A stretch of 64,000 bases of DNA from Lumnitzera littorea (GCA_024138015.1 JAMXBB010000009.1:93747291-93811290), one strand, 5' to 3'. Positions 11,549-23,900 are shown, numbered from the stretch's first letter. Notes: generated from the sequence alone by a model not told the origin. Made by a program: numbers and translations.

Positions 11549-12340
11549 AAAGTTAGAAGTAGAAAGCACGAATAAGGAACTCGAGGAGGAGGAGGTTCTT
11601 GCTGAGAAAGAAAATGTTGAAAATGAATTGATTGAGGAGGACGTATTTCCTGAGGACTTAGACCAGTTACTCATGGTTATCCGGCATACTATGAGCATGA
11701 AACCCTCATGAGAAGAGGAGCAAAGAGTTAATTTGTTTCATACCATCTGCAAGGTGAATGATCAAATGTATGCTCTCATTGTAGATGGTGGATAGTAGAA
11801 GTTGCACCAATGTGGCATCGGCTGATCTTGTTTCAAAACCGAAATTATCGACTATTGTACATCCTAGGCCATACAAGTTGCATTGGTTGAGTGAGAAAGG
11901 GGCATTACATGTCACTTAGCAAATACTACTGCCGATCACTATAGGGGATTACTCTGACTAAATCTTCTATGGCGTGCTACCTATGTGTGCTTCCCAAGTG
12001 TTGCTGGGTAGGCTATGGTTGTTTAACATGAGAGTTATGCATGATGGCTATAAGAACACGTATATATTAGAAAAGGGTGATCGAAAGATCACATTGAATT
12101 TGATGCCATCGAGAGAAGTTTATAAGCTACGGATGAAATTCGCTCGCAGCTCGAAGAAAGCTCTGGTGAGGAGTAGAGCCGAGCTTTGAGAGGCCATCAA
12201 TGCTGACAAGCTGACCCTATTGTTGGTCAGATGACTATTGGAAGTGAAAGAGCGAGGTGAGCTTCCCCAGGAAATCAAGGAATTGCTAGATGACTATGCT
12301 GACTTGTTCCCTGAACAGTTACCTAAGGGGTTGCCCTAAC
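11549..12340 (+). pseudogene. Protease and linker region of outer A/B element (broken)
   Basis: Resumes the outer element after the nested copy. An acidic stretch comes first (about 11575-11660, many Glu codons). Next is NLFHTICKVNDQMYALIVDGG (11730-11795), where DGG stands in place of the usual aspartic protease D(S/T)G and two stops follow. The segment continues with MRVMHDGYKNTYILEKGD (12025-12080) and ELPQEIKELLDDYADLFPEQLPK before RT. In an active element it would process Gag-Pol. Confidence 0.65.
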
Positions 12341-12383
12341 TCGAGGCATAAAGCACTACATTGACTTAGTACTTGGCGCTACA

Positions 12384-13060
12384 TTGCCGACTAAGCCAAC
12401 TTATTGGATGAATCCTGAGCAAGCTTCTGAACTCCAACGTCAAGTTAATGAGTTGCCGGAGAGAGGTTATGTGAGAGAGAGTCTCAGCCCTTATACTGTG
12501 CCTGCACTTCTAGTGCCAAAGAACGGTAGAACCTGGCGAATGCATGTTGATAAACGAGCCATAAACAAAATCATGATCAAATATAGGTATTCAAACCCAA
12601 GGTTAGAAGACATGTTGGATGAACTAAGTGCGGCTAAGATTTTTAGCAAGATTGACCTCAAGTTTAGCTACCATCAAATTCGCTTGAGGTTAGGAGACAA
12701 GTGGAAGACTGCATTCAAGACTTGACATGGACTTTACGAATGGATGGTCATGCCCTTCGGCTTGTCAAATGCCCTGAGCACTTTCATGAGACTAATGAAC
12801 CATGTGCTGAGACATCTCATCGAGAAGTGTGTCGTAGTGTACTTTAACGACATCTTGGTCTACAGTATCGACATACTAAGTCACTATAAACATCTTAGAG
12901 TAGTCCTAGATATTCTTTGTACTAAGAGACTCTTCGGCAATTTGAAGAAATGTTGCTTCTGCTAGGAGGAAGTGGTATTCTTAGGGTATGTAGTCAGTGG
13001 AGAAAGCGTGCGAGTTGATGATGAGAAGATCAAGGCAATTATCGAGTGACCAACTCTTAC
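12384..13060 (+). pseudogene. Reverse transcriptase of outer A/B element (broken)
   Basis: Fingers and palm are clear: [75 protein letters not shown] and FLGYVVSGES. The catalytic box reads YFND instead of YFDD, losing one metal-binding Asp. A stop at about 12723 splits the domain and another lies near 12963. The gene is colinear with the - strand RT at 8100-8720, whose YFDD is retained. Confidence 0.85.
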
Positions 13061-13660
13061 TACTTATGCCGACATAAGAAGTTTCCACGAACTAAGTTCA
13101 TTTTACAGAAGGTTTATTAAGAATTTCAGCACCATCATCATGCCACTTATCGAGCTAACAAAGAAGAACACCGACTTCCAATGAGGAGAAAGGAAGGAGA
13201 GGAGTTTTGCTGACATAAAAGAAAGATTGACCTTTGCCTTTGTGTTAGTACTACTTGACTTCGACAAAATTTTTGAGCTGGAATACGACGCATCAAGGGT
13301 TAGAATTAATGTTGTCTTAATATAAGAAGGCCAACTAATTGCCTTCCATAGTGAGAAGCTCCAAAGACCACAACTAAACTACTCCATGTATGATAAAGAA
13401 CTTTTAGCATTGATCTGAGTAATGCGAGTGTCGCAACATTACTTACTACCAAGAAAATTTATCATATATACTGACTATAAACTGCTTAGGTACCTTTGAA
13501 GTTAGACCAAGTTATTGAAGTGGTAAGTGAAGTGGGTTGAATTTCATGAGGGATTCAATTTTGTAATAAAGTACAAGCAAGGAAAAGGCAACGTAGTTGC
13601 ATATGCTCTTAAAGGAAGCATGTACTCTTATTAAAACTACAAACTAAGCTGTTTAGTTTT
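13060..13660 (+). pseudogene. RNase H domain of outer A/B element (broken)
   Basis: Connection and RNase H sequence is readable: FHELSSFYRRFIKNFSTIIM, ELEYDASRVRINVVL (first RNase H Asp region), LNYSMYDKELLALI, IIYTDYKLLRYL and NFVIKYKQGKGNVVAYALK. The normally conserved ADALSR-type end is changed to AYALK. Multiple stops interrupt it. Confidence 0.75.
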
Positions 13661-13735
13661 GTGAGCATTAAATAATAGTATTTCGGAGATCCATACTTTG
13701 GACTAATAATTTTGTGATGCGTAGATGGGAGGATA

Positions 13736-14900
13736 GTGGATGAGTATTATGTAAAGGACGGCTATATGTTCCGAAGGGGGAAATTGTGCATGCTAAGTTA
13801 TTCCTTACGGGAATTATTAATCAGGGAAGCCTATAACGGAGGACTCTTGGGACACTTTAGAGAAAGGAGGACCTGTAAACTATTGAATGGCCGATTCTTT
13901 TGGTTAAGAATACGAAGAGATGTGCATCGAGTTATCGAAAGCTGTACTGTATGCAAAAAAGTCAAGTGTCAAGCCAAACAAGGTAAAGCAATGCCCCTAC
14001 CTATTTCGACGAGGTCGTAGACTGAATTGAGTATGGATTTTGTTTTCGGACTGCTGCAAACTGCCCGAGGTAAAGATTTTGTAATGGTTATCATGGATCG
14101 TTTCAATAAGATGACATACTTCCTGCCCTGCACCAAAATTAATGATGCCTTAGCTATCGCTTCTCTTTTTTTTAGAAGAGATTGTGTAGATACACAGTGT
14201 ACCAAGAAGTGTAGCCTATGATAGAGACACAAAGTTCTTGAACCATTTCTGAAGAACCCTGTGGTGTTGGCTAAGAACCAAATTACTATTTAGTACCTCA
14301 TGTCACCCCCAAATTGAAGGCCAAACAGAGGTGGTTAATCGTACTTTGGGGTCATTGCTTTAAGCTATAGTAGGTAAGAACTTGGCCAATTAGGACGTCT
14401 GCCTAGCAGTGGTCGAGTTTACTTATAATCAAACCGTACATGACACCACTAAGCAGACTCCCTTTAAGGTGGTCTATAGATTCAATCCTAAGTTACCCCT
14501 TGACCACGCCCTTATACCAGTACCCACGCAACAAGACCTTGACGCCTTAGCTAGAGCACAATCTCTTCAGCACATCTATGATAAGGTTATTCGGCACATC
14601 GATCAAGTTGCCAGAAGAATGTGAGAAAAGACTAAAGGTAGGTTGGCCAAACCATTTCAGTTAGGAGACTTAGTATGGCTACACCTCAACAAAGAACAGC
14701 TCCTAAACAAGAGGAAGAACAAATTATTTGCAAGAGCGGATAGACCTTTTAGAATCCTTTAGAAAATTAGTAACAATGCCTACAGGTTGGAACTGCCTAA
14801 GGACTATAGGGTTTCTGATGCCTTCAACATTGCCAACCTCAGTTCATATCACTTTAACAGAGAACTAAGTGAACATAATTCGGATTTGATCCAAAATCCA
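13736..14900 (+). pseudogene. Integrase of outer A/B element (broken)
   Basis: The zinc-binding part (13736-14020) has LLIREAYNGGLLGHFRERRT and ESCTVCKKVKCQAKQG; the first His of the HHCC set appears as Tyr. The core follows in a second frame, with SMDFVFGLLQTARGKD and ALAIASLFFRR (14027-14221), then VEFTYNQTVHDTTKQTPFKV (14409 on). The C-terminus has LHLNKEQLLNKRKNKLFARA and FNIANLSSYHFNRELSEH up to the 3' LTR. Frameshifts and stops separate the parts. There is no evident chromodomain. Confidence 0.8.
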
Positions 14901-14917
14901 AAACAACCAAGAGGGAG

Positions 14918-15788
14918 TGATGGGAATCAAGCTATGGGACCTCTGACTTGTAGTTGAGCCCGAGGACTAGAAGGGTTGGCACAATGAATCCTTATATTCT
15001 AATCAACCCCTACCAAAGTCGAGTACTTCCTTATCGAGTCACTTTTAATGCCATGCTATATGACTGCCCATTATTCTGCAGTATGCCAAGGTAATGATTA
15101 CTTTCTAATGTCGAGTCGACTAATCACTCGGCAACATCCTTGCCGAGAAGCTGAGAGGTAGAGGATTCGAACTAACTAAGCCATCCTTGCTTAGACAAGC
15201 CCATCTGTCTGTACTTTTTGTAAGCATCTTCTAACAACCTCACTAATGCAACATTGAGATATATATAATATCATATGTAGAATCTATAACACCAATGATT
15301 GTTTTCCTTATATATTCATTTTTATCCTTTTATATCGTGTACATTGCTCCTTTAGGAAATGTCCTTATTAGCTTTTCCTTATTAGCTTTTCCTTTTTATG
15401 CAAGTTACCTTAATTTACAAGTATAAATACCCTTATACTTGTAGCTGTGGGAGAACAGGTTACCTTCAATACACTTAAGTACTTTCTTCCTTGCATAAAT
15501 ACTATTTATTTACTCTTGGCATCACTCTTATCCTTTCCCTTAAGTAAAGTTAGGTGGCGAGTAACCTCATTGGAATAATTCATGTGTTATATCAAATTGT
15601 GCCGTAAGCCCTTGGAAGATCTATTGGTGCGTCATATCTTTTGGAGTTGTTCGTAGGTTTTTGCTTACTGTTTCATTCGTTATTCTCACTCTTTTCGTAC
15701 CTTTCCTCATTAACTCTTTTCGGGCTTTCTACAAACTTGAACCCATCCAGCAACCGGCTTTATCTATTCTTGGTTATGGTTCGCAACA
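14918..15788 (+). repeat. 3' LTR of outer A/B element
   Basis: Starts TGATGGGAATC directly after a purine run (GAGGGAG, a likely polypurine tract at 14911-14917) and ends TTCGCAACA. Matches 3961-4803. A TATA box, TATAAATA, lies at about 15422-15429. Confidence 0.85.
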
Positions 15789-15810
15789 ATATAGATGTTA
15801 CACATGCTTA

Positions 15811-16024
15811 TGTCACGACTAATTTTCTAGGGCCCTAGGGATACGCCCAATATGACCTTGAGTGCGAGATAGAAGACAAAGAAGACATATGTAAGAGGTT
15901 CGCATGACCTATCAAGAGAGAAAGGCCTAGGCTCGAACTTAAGGAAGATTCTAGAAGTTGGAAGGTTTTAAGAAGGTTTTAGAGATGTCCAAATTCAATG
16001 TATAATAGTAGGTAGAGTAGGTAA
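15811..16024 (+). repeat. Solo LTR of family G, first part (split)
   Basis: TGTCACGACTAATTT onward matches 549-770 and 3001-3210, including GACATATGTAAGAGGTTC. The match breaks at 16024 after GTAGAGTAGGTAA and resumes at 21353. Confidence 0.8.
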
Positions 16025-16335
16025 TGACAGGCATTAAGGACTGATCACGTGCTCTTGAGCCTGAGGACTTTCCCAGGTAGTTCGCTGAGCTATCCGAGGT
16101 GAGTTAAGCACTAAGGAGTAGTGCTTACCCCAGTCCCATTTGCCAAACTACTTCACTCTTCGCACCATCTAGGAAGCTGCTAAGGTAGTTAACCGATATG
16201 TAGAGCCGACCCCTCTATAGTACCCTAGTCCAAGCACCAAATCAAGAAAAGAGAAATCTCTATAGTACCGAAGTTAAGCTGACAATCGTAAAGAGCTTAC
16301 CAACTGAAGCTGACTTGAATGTGAGTTTACCCTGA
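16025..16335 (+). repeat. F-type solo LTR, first part (split)
   Basis: Starts TGACAGGC inside the G-type LTR; interrupted at 16335 by a reverse A/B LTR. Together with 20742-21352 it forms a unit of about 920 bp with TG...CA ends. No similar copy is seen elsewhere in the window. Orientation is inferred from the TATA box in the second part. Confidence 0.65.
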
Positions 16336-16462
16336 TGTTGTGAACCGTAACTAAGAACAGATAAGGCCGGTCGCTGAATGAGTTCAAACTCATAGAAAGC
16401 TCGAAAAAGGATAATGGGGAAAGGTACGAAAGAGTAAAGAAATAAAGAATGAAAACAGTAAG
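16336..16462 (-). repeat. Solo A/B LTR, first part (split, reverse)
   Basis: TGTTGTGAACCGTAACTAAG onward matches 10720-10850 and 6052-6178. It ends with the 5-bp duplication GTAAG (16458-16462) and resumes after the E element at 20005. Confidence 0.8.
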
Positions 16463-19400
16463 TGTAAGCTCCGAAAATTGAGTTTAGGACAACCGAGCTT
16501 AGATTTAGGGTTTTTAGGGAAACTTACCAAACTTTATAACTAGAATAAAAAAGTTAGTCGAAATATTACAATAAAGTTAGATTTTAGTGATAATGACCTG
16601 AAATCCCAATTTTTCCCTTAGAAGTTGGAATATTTAGTATAACATTAAAATGTTCGAAACTCCTAAAATCGAACTTAAATTGCAACGAGAACTTAGAGAT
16701 AAGTTAATTGAGCTATAAAATGAGATAATGTAGTATAATTTACTATATAAAAATACACGTAATTTTATGAGTATACCCAGTATAAATAATAATTATACCC
16801 GTAAATTAACCCTAAATTATGTAATTATATATTTATTGTATTAAATTCATGAAATTAACTTTAGAACATATCTTAAAAATAAAAGATATGCTAGAAACTT
16901 AATTATATGAGTAAAGTTATATATTTCACATGTTATTTACATAGGGTATAAACTTGTATATTAATTAAATAACTAATTTTAACATATAATATCTATATTT
17001 AAGTAATTATTTAATAAAAGAAAAAGAAAAATTGATCAATTACATTGGAAGATTGCTGGAAATCTACGTGGCTGCAGCAGGAGAAGAAAAATTGCTGAAT
17101 CAAAAGTGCAAGGAAGGGAGAAATGACACCTCAGGCTTAATTAAAGGTGAAAACAAGAGAAAAAAAAATAAAGAAAAATCCATAAGCGGTGAAAGAACTT
17201 TATAAAAACTATCCTAGTAGCAAATTGACAACATTTAGCATTTTGGAACCAAAAACAATCGAAAGAAAAATTAGAAAAAAAATCATAGAAAATAAAAAGA
17301 AATTTAGAAAAAACAGGGGAAATTTCGTGAAAGTGTAGAACCCTAACCTAGAGTAGTTCTGCTGTGAAACCCAGCCAACCCCACACGGTCCACCCATCCC
17401 GCAGGCCGTCCGACAACTGCCCAACCGTCGCCGGCCACCGGAGCACCCAAAAACACCAAGGTCAAATTTCTGTCCTGTTTTTCAATAATTTCTAAAAAAT
17501 AGTAAATCCACCTAGAAAATTATGAAAAAAATTACGCTTAGGTTATTTTAGACATGCTTTCATGTGATATTTTTATTTTTGAAAAATTCGTAATATTTAA
17601 TATACTTTATTAAGAAATCTATAATTCACCCAAATTTATATTTGTGAAATAAATGTACTATATGATGTTGTTTCTAGTTGAAAATTTTTGTGTAGGATGT
17701 GTATGATATATAGGTAATTGCTATGTAGCCCAAATTTTTATTTGAATAATTTTAATATTTATTGCATTTTTAGGCCTGAAATTAGTTCGAAAATAGGCTG
17801 AAATTATGAATTTAATGGGAAATTATGAAATTAATTGATGAAATGGACATGTACTAATCTATAATAAATAGTAATAGTATTGAGTCAGATTTAAATTAAT
17901 TTGGTGCTAAAAGAATTATAATTGAATAATTTATCATAATTTAGGGGTAAAATTGTTAATATGAAAATATAGACAATAGGTCGGAAACTTAAAACCAAGT
18001 GATAACTGAATTTCCTATATTTTTAGAATCCTATAGAAATTTTCGGGGAATTATTTGGTAATCTGAACTATTTATTACGAATTTATTAAGTAAAATAGCT
18101 TAAATTACAAGTCATGGTGTATTTGTAATATTAATAGGCTAAAATGAATTAAATAATTAAATAAAAACTATATAAAGGATTGCTGATCAGATTGGATTAA
18201 TGGAGATTTTTATTTTATTTATTAATGTTTTTTTGATCGAGATACACTTTAGGTGTATTAGAATTGAATAATACTCATATTGTTACAATATAAGGACAAA
18301 TTAGATAAAATATAATTCAATAATGTAAATTACGTATAATACGATCATTTTTATATAATTATGTATAATTGTATTAAAAACTCAAACTACTCGTTAAAAG
18401 CCATTTCTAGAAATAGGATTCGTAAAACGTGTCGTTAGGTCTATAAGAACCCAATGACACTAATTTTGTTGAAATCGGACAACCTTAAGTAAATTAGCTC
18501 AAGACTATATCATATTCCAAAATATACATATTTCGGTAACCTTACCGGAATTAAAACGTGAATTAATAAATAAAAAGTACGTTTCGATACGATCGAAACG
18601 ATATATAATACGTAATAGTATATATGATGTACAGTATAAATAATTAATAATTTAATTCGATATATAGTGATAACATAACGGTATATTATGGAAATAATAT
18701 ATATATATATAACCATTTTAGATAAAACCCTAATGTTTTCGTAATTATTACGAAAATTGAATTTGGGCCTTTTGTGTAATTAGGACCTTCCAATACAAAG
18801 ACGGTTGATAATTCAAGTCAGCAATAGCGAACGTCTACATATGTAAGTTAGGGTTGTGGCTTCACCGCTATTTGGGTGCTATTTAAAGTATCCGGAGACC
18901 CAAGAGTACTTCTGGTTGTGTTTGTAGTTAGATAATTATGCGCATGCTATGTGTGTGAATAATACTCAGTTGTGACAGCAGTTTAACTCCTTGGTGTGCT
19001 GTTCTGCATATTTGCATGGATTCCATATTGTGTGAACTTGTTGGTTACCCTTGATTAACATTAACAGTTATTCGACTAAAATATAATTGGACATGCATAA
19101 TCACCTGTTAGGGGAAAACGATTAAGAGTGTTAGGCTAAATACCGACTCCCTTCGATGAGGATAGCTGAAATGGTCCTTTTCCCATCCTTAGTCGAACTA
19201 AATGATAGGTGAGGGGGGTCGCGGCAAGGTTGGGGGCCGTGGTTCGAAGGCGGTCATGGGAGGAGGGTGTTCTCCATTGCACAAGCTTGGGTTTGGTTTA
19301 ACTTGAGTCGCGATGAAACTCCTCAATCCGGGTTGGAGCGAATGAAATTTCTCTAACCTCACAGTGGACCGGTTAACACTGTGTGATATTTCATTTGAGT

Positions 19401-20004
19401 GATTGCATTGCATTTCATCATGATTATTAACTTTATTTGTGATTGTATAGTACTCTTCTGACTCCGCCCCATTTACTGAGCTAGTTGTGCTCACATCCCT
19501 ACAGACTCTTTTGCAGGTGTTGAGTAAAGGCAAGATGTTCAGATACCACCGTTCCCAGGTTAGTGTGCTGCTGTGTGGAAAAGTGAAGATCGAGGAATTT
19601 AACTGAACTTGAGCTTTTGGCTTTGTCTTTAAGTTTTGAGGAAAACTAAATGAGAATTCCTTGGGAGGCCACTAGTTTTCTAACTTATTGTATATAGACC
19701 GTAAAACCGGTCGTTTTTAACAAACTCTGATTGTAAACTTTACCTTTGGACGTGAAATGTTTATTTAAATACTGTTATGATACTAAACAGTAGTATCATA
19801 ACAGTAGGTTGTATAGAATAAGTAACTTGTAAAAGCTCTACCACATGTTTGGTTAATAACAGGTGTCAGAACAGACGTTTCAAGCTGGTTGAGTTGTACG
19901 CCTTGTGTAAATTGCGTCTACAATAGCAGTTGTAAGGTCAACTTTTATCTTAGATTAGTTTACACGGCGAGACTGTTATGACTCTTCTTGTTTGAGGCGT
20001 GATA
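16463..20004 (+). mobile_element. E1: long non-coding TG...TA element (E family, probable solo LTR)
   Basis: Begins TGTAAGCTCC and ends GGCGTGATA; other members end GTGACA. Flanked by GTAAG on both sides (16458-16462 and 20005-20009), the duplication expected of an LTR element, and removing it restores the interrupted A/B LTR (compare 10840-10855). It is 3542 bp long with no recognisable coding sequence. TATAAAAA at 17201-17208 is followed by a GC-rich stretch (17395-17450) in otherwise AT-rich DNA. The block at 19100-19300 (AACGATTAAGAGTGTTAGG onward) is shared with 49990-50170, 51830-51990 and 58490-58620, and inverted at 45990-46160 and 52980-53150. Confidence 0.8.
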
Positions 20005-20741
20005 GTAAGCAAAACCCATGAACAGCTCTAAAGAATATGATGCATCAATGGAACTTCCGAAGACTTACGACACGATTCGATATGACATGCAAATTGGTCC
20101 AATGAGGTTACTTGCCACCTAACCTTTCTTAAAGGAAAGGATAAGAGTAATGCCAAGAATAAATAATAGTGTTTATATAAGAAAGAAAAGTACCTAATTT
20201 GTATTGAAGGCAATTTGATCTCCTATAACTACAAGTACGAGGGTATTTATACCTATAAGTTAAGGCAACTTGCCTAAAAAGGAAAAGACAAAAAGAATAT
20301 TTCCTAAAAAGGCAATGTACATGATACAAAAGAGTAAAAATAAATATACAAGGAAAACAATAATTGGTACTATATATTCTACACATGATACTGTATACGT
20401 GGTGATGCTGCATTGGCAAGGTTATTAAGAGATATAGACAAAAAGTACGGATAGATGGGTTTGTTTGAGTAGGGATGGCATAGTCAATCCGGTCTCTCTC
20501 TCTCTTGGTTTCTCGGCAAGGAAGATGCTGAGTAATTAGTCGGCTCGGCATTGAAGAGTAATCATCAACTCGGCACACCATAGAGCAATGGGTGGTCATA
20601 TGGCACAACATTAAAGGTGACTTGGTAAGAAAGTACTTAGCCTCGACAGGAGTTGATAGGAATAGGAAGATTCGTCATGCCAGCCCCTTTAATCCTTGGG
20701 CTTGGTTTCGGGTAAGAGGTTCGGAAGCCTGATTCTTATCA
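20005..20741 (-). repeat. Solo A/B LTR, second part (split, reverse)
   Basis: Continues from 16462: GTAAGCAAAACCCATGAACAG matches 10851 onward and runs to CTGATTCTTATCA, the inverted LTR start. CCTGA before 16336 and CTTAA after 20741 could be a decayed target duplication, differing only by transitions. Confidence 0.8.
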
Positions 20742-21352
20742 CTTAAGCCAACCCCTGTCTAACCCCCAGCCATTAAGGTGGTGAACTACTGATGCCGAAT
20801 AGACCTGATCAAAGGACCACCCTTGCTTGGCTAACAGTGTTGTTAGAATCATAAACTAAGTAAAACGCATATAGGCTGTCTTTTTCTAACATCCGTATTG
20901 TCCTTTCTAATAGTAGATATTCTTTTGGCATGAATACGTACCTTCCTTGTAAATTATTCTCCTCTTTCTTAGCAAGTAGGGATCCATTTATGTACATTTT
21001 TGTAATTTAGGACTTACCTTAACTGGGTACTATAAATACCCTTTATCATATAATAGCCAAATATCATATATATAGAGAATACATTGGATTTTACTCTCTC
21101 TCTTGAGCTGCTCTTATCTAGCCCATTTGAGCGTGGACTAATGATGAGTGACCTTTGGCCATACTTGTGTGTCATATTAAGTATGACCTGTGCTTATGCA
21201 AGGTATTAGTGCGTCATATCAATCGTCGGTGCACGGGAAAACCTACTCAACCTTGGACTATCATTTACTTTTTGAGCCATCTTACGACTCGAACCTACCC
21301 TTTTAATCACACGTGATATCAAGTTCATGTGTTCATCCAATGATTCATATCA
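20742..21352 (+). repeat. F-type solo LTR, second part (split)
   Basis: Runs from the end of the A/B LTR to GATTCATATCA. It holds a TATA box, TATAAATA (21031-21038), and a transcribed-leader-like pyrimidine tract, TTTACTCTCTCTCT. GGTAA before 16025 and GATAA after 21352 may be the target duplication with one change. Confidence 0.65.
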
Positions 21353-21627
21353 GATAAGGTAGGTAGGTAAAATTCAATTGTAATCGTTAGATTGAATAAA
21401 GCTCGACCATCCATTGTAAGGGGTCATTTATATATATAGGATGTCTCCTCTCATTTTTAATCATCTAGACATTGAGTGGAATCGAGTTGATAATCAGAAT
21501 CTCTCTCTTTACTTTCTCTCTCTAAACTTGTGTGTGTGTAGTTTTCAAGCTAAACTTAGCCTTCCTTAGTGTGGTTAAGAGTTCAAAGTGCTACACGGGA
21601 GCATTACGAGGAATTCTGCCCGTGACA
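21353..21627 (+). repeat. Solo LTR of family G, second part (split)
   Basis: GATAAGGTAGGTAGG onward matches the second half of 549-1025 and ends CCGTGACA. Both LTR ends are present across the two parts, but no gag or protease sequence follows. Confidence 0.8.
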
Positions 21628-21795
21628 CTTGTTACGGGACAGGAGGTTTACCCCCTCCATAAGTACCCATACGGTGCCTGACCTTCATTTACCTTATGTA
21701 TTATCTTTGATTATGGAGGGCGAGTCAGTCTTTCCCTTCCTGTCTTCTTAGGATTATTCTAAGACCCTCTAGCTTTAGGAGTGCCGATTGGCATT

Positions 21796-21828
<33 letters not shown>

Positions 21829-22090
21829 CTCTTTATGATAGGGAATGTCCAACTGCTCAACTGGTTTCGGCCTATCATAACCATCATTAGAAGAGTAACA
21901 TCAGCTCTCAACCAATTTGCTCACGGGTGGTCAATTTTACCTTAAGAGACTACCTAACCCAACGAATAAACCGTTTGCTGATGCTGCTTGCTTCACATTA
22001 AGCCTTAAGTTGAACATCCCCTCATCACTCCAAAACATGAATCGTGACATTGCGTGAACACAAGCCTAATATCTATTTAATTTTTATCCT
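21628..22090. other. Non-coding, with a hexanucleotide microsatellite
   Basis: No gene is seen. Five perfect copies of GTCATC lie at 21796-21825. Confidence 0.6.
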
Positions 22091-23900
22091 TCCCAAGCCA
22101 AGCTACAGTGCTCGAGTTCACAACAGTGGATTCGGACATGGCAACAGCTTGCATCCATGGAGCTAATAGCAGCTCGCTCTATCTAGTTACAATTGAGTCC
22201 GTGCTGCACTTCAATTCTTCGTCTTCCTGGCTGCACACTTCAGGCTGCCGAGCAGCTGTCCATAACCAAGCTACATCGGAAAGCCAACCTATATTCTTTA
22301 CTCGCTGAGCACCAAGTGCCGAGCTTGTTTGTCCTCACCGAGCTATAATGCCGAGCCCAAAAGCGAGCTCTACAGTTCGATATAGAACCAAACCTTGCTG
22401 AGACGTCTGTGTCGAGCTGTCCAATGAACATCCGAACGAGTGTCTGCAACCTCGAACGAAGCTACTATGTGAACTCCATATGTATGCTGAGTTATCCATT
22501 GATCAGATCTGAGCACCAATGAGCTGGTTATCGGGTTCATATACCAAGCTAAGTACTCCAAAGTTGAGCATGGCGAGTGTATGACAAAATTTGAGCTCCA
22601 TTGAGCAGTAGCCGAGCTACCGTGGCTACCGAATAACAACAGTTTTTCCAACGGTGTCGAGATAGCTTCGTGTGGCCAGTAGCCTGAACTTTGGAGGCAT
22701 CAATACTGAACATATGGATCAGGGGTCCGAGCTTTATTTTCCCTTAATAGCCTAAGTTTCGATCGGCAAAAGCTGCCGCAAGTGGCAACATTATTTCTCA
22801 TTCGAGAGAAACTATACTCTATGCCGAGTGCCTGAACTAGGAAAGGTCGAGTCGAGCGGTCCATTTGACAAGCCTTTGCAACAAAGTCGAGCGTGACAGT
22901 TCATCGTGACCTGTGCCGACCTAAAAGCTCCAAAGTCGCAGCCCATTAATATGCCGAACTATCAACGGCATACAATTTCTATGCCGAGTTGAACATCACT
23001 TAACTGAAGTTTGACACTATGAACAACTCCTATCATGCCAGATCAGAAGAATGTAATGCCGAGCTGTACGAACTAGAATCCAAGCATTTCTTCGCGAGGT
23101 GGACAGATCGGAGCACTTCTCCGATCTTAACTACTAAGAAAGTTGCTGACAAAACGAAACCAAAATACGACGAACACGTTTGATGGACCAAAGTCCAAGC
23201 TGATCTCCACAACAGCAGATAAGCAAAATAAAGCCGAATTTCAACTATTGCTAGTCTAAGCAGTTGCTTTGTTTATAAAAACCCTACCTACGACTCACGC
23301 TTTGGATGCAAACCTTCGCATGTATGAAAGTGGCTAAGTTATGCTTCGTATGTATGAGCCCAACCTATCTTCAAACTACATTAGAATCCTTCAATGGACA
23401 AGCACCTGATGATATTAAGAGCTTTGGTGGTTCTCCCTTGGTAATTATGTTAGTAACCTTTTGGTTAGTATGGTAATGGCAATTATGTTTGTAACCCCTT
23501 GGGATATCTCGAACTTTCATTGGAGACTGAGTTCCGTGCACTGAGCTCGGGAACATATGGACGATAACGTCCCAAACTTAACTACCGAGCTTTAAATTCG
23601 GATGGATTGTAATCCAAGCTACTCACTCCCCGTAATCGTGTAAACTCTGAATCAAGTTCACCTCAGCTCGAGAACCAGGCAAATAAAAATTGAGCTCTGC
23701 TTCTCACACTTGCCGAGCTACTGCAAATGTGTCGAGCCCATTACTACACCATGACTTGTGCCGAGCAACTCCAAGTGTACCGAGCTCCTCACTACGCAAT
23801 GCCTTGTGCCGAACAACTCCAGCATATGAACGCTGTTCATGTTGATGGCCGAGCAATTTCGAGCATTAGACGACCAACATTGTTACTAACTCCAAACTAG
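22090..23900. repeat. Non-coding zone rich in GCCGAG words
   Basis: GCCGAGC, GCCGAGT or near variants appear many times, for example at about 22316, 22353, 22605, 22822, 22980, 23060, 23700 and 23760, without a strict period. GC content is higher than in flanking DNA. No long open frame makes sense as protein. It looks like an unclassified repeat; similar words occur at 130-310 and 3600-3780. Confidence 0.5.

Larger units (their letters stand above)
3961..15788 (+). mobile_element. Outer Ty3/gypsy element (family A/B), split by a nested insertion
   Basis: The 5' LTR (3961-4803), priming site and gag (to 6051) continue after the inserted copy at 11542 with protease, RT, RNase H, integrase and the 3' LTR (14918-15788). 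Without the 5.5-kb insertion it is about 6.3 kb. The order protease-RT-RNase H-integrase is that of Ty3/gypsy elements. Many stops and changed catalytic residues make it inactive. No clear target duplication is seen (GCACA on the left, ATATA on the right). Confidence 0.85.

Noticed and set aside
3961..15788. Target duplication around the outer A/B element
   Set aside because: GCACA and ATATA do not match, so no duplication is claimed.
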